Notes under the pieces: generated by a model
Seen by the model: the letters and a program-made list of their open reading frames with translations, nothing else
Told to the model about the DNA's origin: nothing
Database searches by the model: none
Translations under genes and position numbers: made by a program
Assembly: GCF_000745235.1 (NCBI RefSeq)
Contig: NZ_JQNL01000001.1
Location: 2,418,001 to 2,482,000, forward strand
Source of the DNA: Luteibacter mycovicinus
GTDB lineage: Bacteria > Pseudomonadota > Gammaproteobacteria > Xanthomonadales > Rhodanobacteraceae
Direction: 5' to 3'
DNA length: 64,000 nt
In this document: positions 61,943 through 64,000 of the stretch, piece by piece
Numbering within the stretch: position 1 is the first letter of the stretch
How the letters are laid out: every line of letters starts with the position of its first letter

Positions 61943-62889
61943 AGCCCTTCACGTACGAGCGTGCCACCAGTCCCGCCTCCGCCGCTGCCGCCGCGGCTCG
62001 CCAGCGGAATACGAAATTCATCGCCGGCGGCACCAACCTGCTCGACCTGATGAAGCTCGAGATCGAGCAGCCCGAGCATCTCATCGACGTCAACGGTCTC
62101 GATCTGGATACGATCGCGGCGACCGAAGAAGGTGGACTGCGCATCGGTGCACTGGTACGCAATACGGATCTTGCCGCCGATACACGCGTGCGGCGTGACT
62201 ATGGTCTGCTGACGCGCGCACTCGTCGCGGGTGCGTCGGGCCAGCTGCGTAACAAGGCTACGACGGCCGGCAATCTGCTGCAGCGGACGCGTTGCCCGTA
62301 TTTCTACGACACCAATCAGGCATGCAACAAGCGCCTGCCGGGCAGCGGTTGTGCCGCCATCGGTGGCTTCAGCCGGTCGCATGGCATCGTCGGTGTCAGC
62401 ACCTCCTGCATAGCGACCCATCCGAGCGACATGGCGGTCGCCATGCGGGCGCTCGATGCCACCGTCGAAACCGTTCAGCCGGACGGCAAGACACGACGTA
62501 TCCCCATCGCGGACTTTCATACGCTGCCCGGTGCGACACCGCACATCGAGAACGTGCTGGCGCCCGGCGAGCTGATCACCGCGGTGACACTGCCAAAGCC
62601 GCCAGGCGGCACGCATATCTATCACAAGGTACGCGATCGCGCGTCGTACGCATTCGCGCTGATTTCCGTCGCCGCCGTGGTGCAGAAGGATGGCAGCGGC
62701 CGTGTGGCGCTGGGCGGTGTGGCGCACAAGCCATGGCGCGTGGAGGCGGCCGAGGCGGCGATGCCGCAGGGCGCGAAGGCGGTCACTGCAACGCTGCTTG
62801 CCGGCGCGCAACCGACCGGGGAGAACGCGTTCAAGATTCCGCTGGTGGAGCGCACACTAAGCGCGGTACTGGCCGAGGCGAGGGGCTGA
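61939..62889 (+). CDS. paoB: Aldehyde oxidoreductase FAD-binding subunit PaoB
   Basis: A 316-residue subunit of the CoxM/xanthine-dehydrogenase M family. FAD-binding motifs are [14 protein letters not shown] and TTAGNLLQ. An added cysteine-rich loop ([25 protein letters not shown]) is the PaoB/YagS hallmark and binds a [4Fe-4S] cluster, which ordinary xanthine dehydrogenases lack. It follows paoA with a 4-bp overlap and precedes paoC by 3 bp, so all three are one operon. It carries electrons from the molybdenum site to the acceptor. Confidence 0.92.
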   Translation: MKPFTYERATSPASAAAAAARQRNTKFIAGGTNLLDLMKLEIEQPEHLIDVNGLDLDTIAATEEGGLRIGALVRNTDLAADTRVRRDYGLLTRALVAGASGQLRNKATTAGNLLQRTRCPYFYDTNQACNKRLPGSGCAAIGGFSRSHGIVGVSTSCIATHPSDMAVAMRALDATVETVQPDGKTRRIPIADFHTLPGATPHIENVLAPGELITAVTLPKPPGGTHIYHKVRDRASYAFALISVAAVVQKDGSGRVALGGVAHKPWRVEAAEAAMPQGAKAVTATLLAGAQPTGENAFKIPLVERTLSAVLAEARG

Positions 62890-62892
62890 GCC

Positions 62893-64000
62893 ATGAAATT
62901 CGATAAACCCGCCACGACCAATCCGATCGATCGCATGAAGGTCGTCGGCCAGCCGCATGACCGGATCGACGGACCGTTGAAAACGACCGGCACGGCACCC
63001 TACGCCTACGAGCAGCATGCCGCCACGCCGGACCACGCCTACGGTTACATCGTGCCCGCCGCGATCGCCCACGGCCGCATCGTCAACATCGACACCAGCG
63101 TCGCGCGACGGGCGCCAGGCGTGCTCGCCATCGTCACCGCGGCCGACGCGGGAAAACTTGGCAAGGGCAAATACAACACGGCCACCTTGCTGGGTGGCCC
63201 GGAGATCCAGCACTACCACCAGGCGATCGCCGTCGTGGTCGCGGAGACCTTCGAACAGGCGCGCGCCGCCGCGTCGCTAGTGCATGTCGATTACGCGCGC
63301 ACGCCGGGACAGTTCGATCTGGCCGCGATGAAAGACGGTGCCATCAAACCGGACGATCCCGACGCCGACACCTCGCGGGGCGATTTCGACGGGGCGTTCG
63401 CCGCGTCGCCGGTCAAGCTCGATGCGACCTATCGCACGCCCGACCATGCGCACGCGATGATGGAGCCCCATGCCTCCATCGCGAAGTGGGAGGGCGATAA
63501 GCTCACCCTGTGGACATCGAACCAGATGATCAACTGGGGTAAGGGCGATGTCGCGCTTACGCTCGGCATCCCCAAGGAAAACGTGCGTCTGATCTCTCCG
63601 TACATTGGCGGTGGCTTCGGCGGCAAGCTGTTCGTCCGTTCCGACGCCCTGCTCGCCGCGCTGGGCGCGCGAGCGGCCCGGCGTGCCGTCGCGGTCACCC
63701 TGCCGCGTCCGGTCATGTTCAACAACACCACGCATCGCCCCGCCACGATCCAGCGTATTCGCATCGGCACGGACACGGCGGGGAAGATCCAGGCCATCGC
63801 CCATGAAGGCTGGTCGGGCGATCTGCCCGGTGGTGGCCCCGAAACGGCCGTCCAGCAGACGCGCCTGCTCTACGCGGGTGCCAACCGCATGACGGCGACA
63901 CGTCTCGCCGTGCTCGACCTCCCCGAGGGTAACGCCATGCGCGCGCCGGGCGAGGCGTCCGGCCTGATGGCGCTCGAGATCGCCATGGACGAGATGGCCG
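62893..64000 (+). CDS. paoC: Aldehyde oxidoreductase molybdenum cofactor-binding subunit PaoC, cut by window edge
   Basis: Start ATG 62893, 3 bp after paoB; about 369 codons are visible and the frame is still open at the window end. The N-terminal part matches xanthine-dehydrogenase large subunits: VVGQPHDRIDGPLKTTGTAPYAYE, then HAMMEPHASIAKWEG, TSNQMINWGKGDVALTL, the cofactor-site motif YIGGGFGGKLFVR, and NAMRAPGEASGLMALEIAMDE near the edge. PaoC proteins are about 730 residues, so roughly half is seen. The maturation gene paoD would be expected downstream, outside the window. Confidence 0.9.
   Translation, partial: MKFDKPATTNPIDRMKVVGQPHDRIDGPLKTTGTAPYAYEQHAATPDHAYGYIVPAAIAHGRIVNIDTSVARRAPGVLAIVTAADAGKLGKGKYNTATLLGGPEIQHYHQAIAVVVAETFEQARAAASLVHVDYARTPGQFDLAAMKDGAIKPDDPDADTSRGDFDGAFAASPVKLDATYRTPDHAHAMMEPHASIAKWEGDKLTLWTSNQMINWGKGDVALTLGIPKENVRLISPYIGGGFGGKLFVRSDALLAALGARAARRAVAVTLPRPVMFNNTTHRPATIQRIRIGTDTAGKIQAIAHEGWSGDLPGGGPETAVQQTRLLYAGANRMTATRLAVLDLPEGNAMRAPGEASGLMALEIAMDEMA

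Noticed and set aside
1..64000. tRNA, rRNA, CRISPR arrays, insertion sequences, prophage or restriction-modification genes
   Set aside because: No cloverleaf, array of spaced repeats, transposase, integrase, capsid or methylase motifs were seen anywhere in the window.

Overview
The window is a GC-rich, gene-dense chromosomal segment with no rRNA, tRNA, CRISPR array, prophage or insertion sequence that I could recognise. Third-position GC bias is so strong that long open frames run antisense to real genes. The gene set suggests a free-living, motile gammaproteobacterium of the xanthomonad order, probably Rhodanobacteraceae (Luteibacter/Dyella type). It includes secreted GH3 and GH29 glycosidases, a subclass B3 metallo-beta-lactamase, two-partner secretion, copAB, mprF-acvB, LigD, a propeller-type sensor kinase, and REP-like elements starting GTAGGAGCG. 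The taxon is an inference from gene content, not from a marker gene.

Region by region. 0-6.6 kb: the lhr helicase (cut by the left edge), a periplasmic beta-glucosidase, an outer-membrane MetA-like protein and a tiny membrane protein. 6.6-7.2 kb: a mostly non-coding stretch with hairpins, a strong leftward terminator and one 64-residue gene. 7.2-12.8 kb: an envelope-lipid block, with mprF and acvB overlapping and an LtaS-like phosphoglycerol transferase divergent from them. 12.9-18.9 kb: NAMPT, pirin, LLM oxidoreductase, an orphan PIN nuclease, two DUF proteins and an orphan NarL-type regulator. 19-25.7 kb: a Fur-box-preceded PepSY protein, a B3 beta-lactamase, a PlsC-like acyltransferase, LigD and a solitary fimbrial-type protein. 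25.7-28.4 kb: copAB copper resistance. 28.4-30.4 kb: an NmrA-like reductase gene with an in-frame amber codon, divergent from a LysR gene.

30.5-41.3 kb: a two-partner secretion locus, made of a 3,017-residue TpsA exoprotein with 27 YDG-type repeats and its TpsB transporter. 41.3-50.2 kb: an MFS pump, a 43-residue acidic protein, an intact NmrA/LysR pair, a Tat-exported fucosidase, a DksA/TraR zinc finger protein, a phosphatase, an SDR and a chemoreceptor with a textbook sigma-28 promoter. 50.2-58 kb: a cupin-DUF2867 protein behind an ArsR repressor with a perfect operator, a YheO/DauR-like regulator divergent from an FAD monooxygenase, an L,D-transpeptidase, a secreted nuclease, a LysR regulator and a Fic protein whose start codon lies in an array of five operator-like motifs. 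58.1-64 kb: a propeller sensor kinase divergent from paoABC, a periplasmic molybdenum aldehyde oxidoreductase whose third subunit is cut by the right edge.

Common themes are envelope and surface remodelling, redox and metal defence, and small regulator-enzyme modules transcribed divergently. I found no clear new multi-gene defence system. The most unusual signals are the Fic operator array, the REP-supplied stop codons, the structured 6.6-6.9 kb segment and the small proteins.
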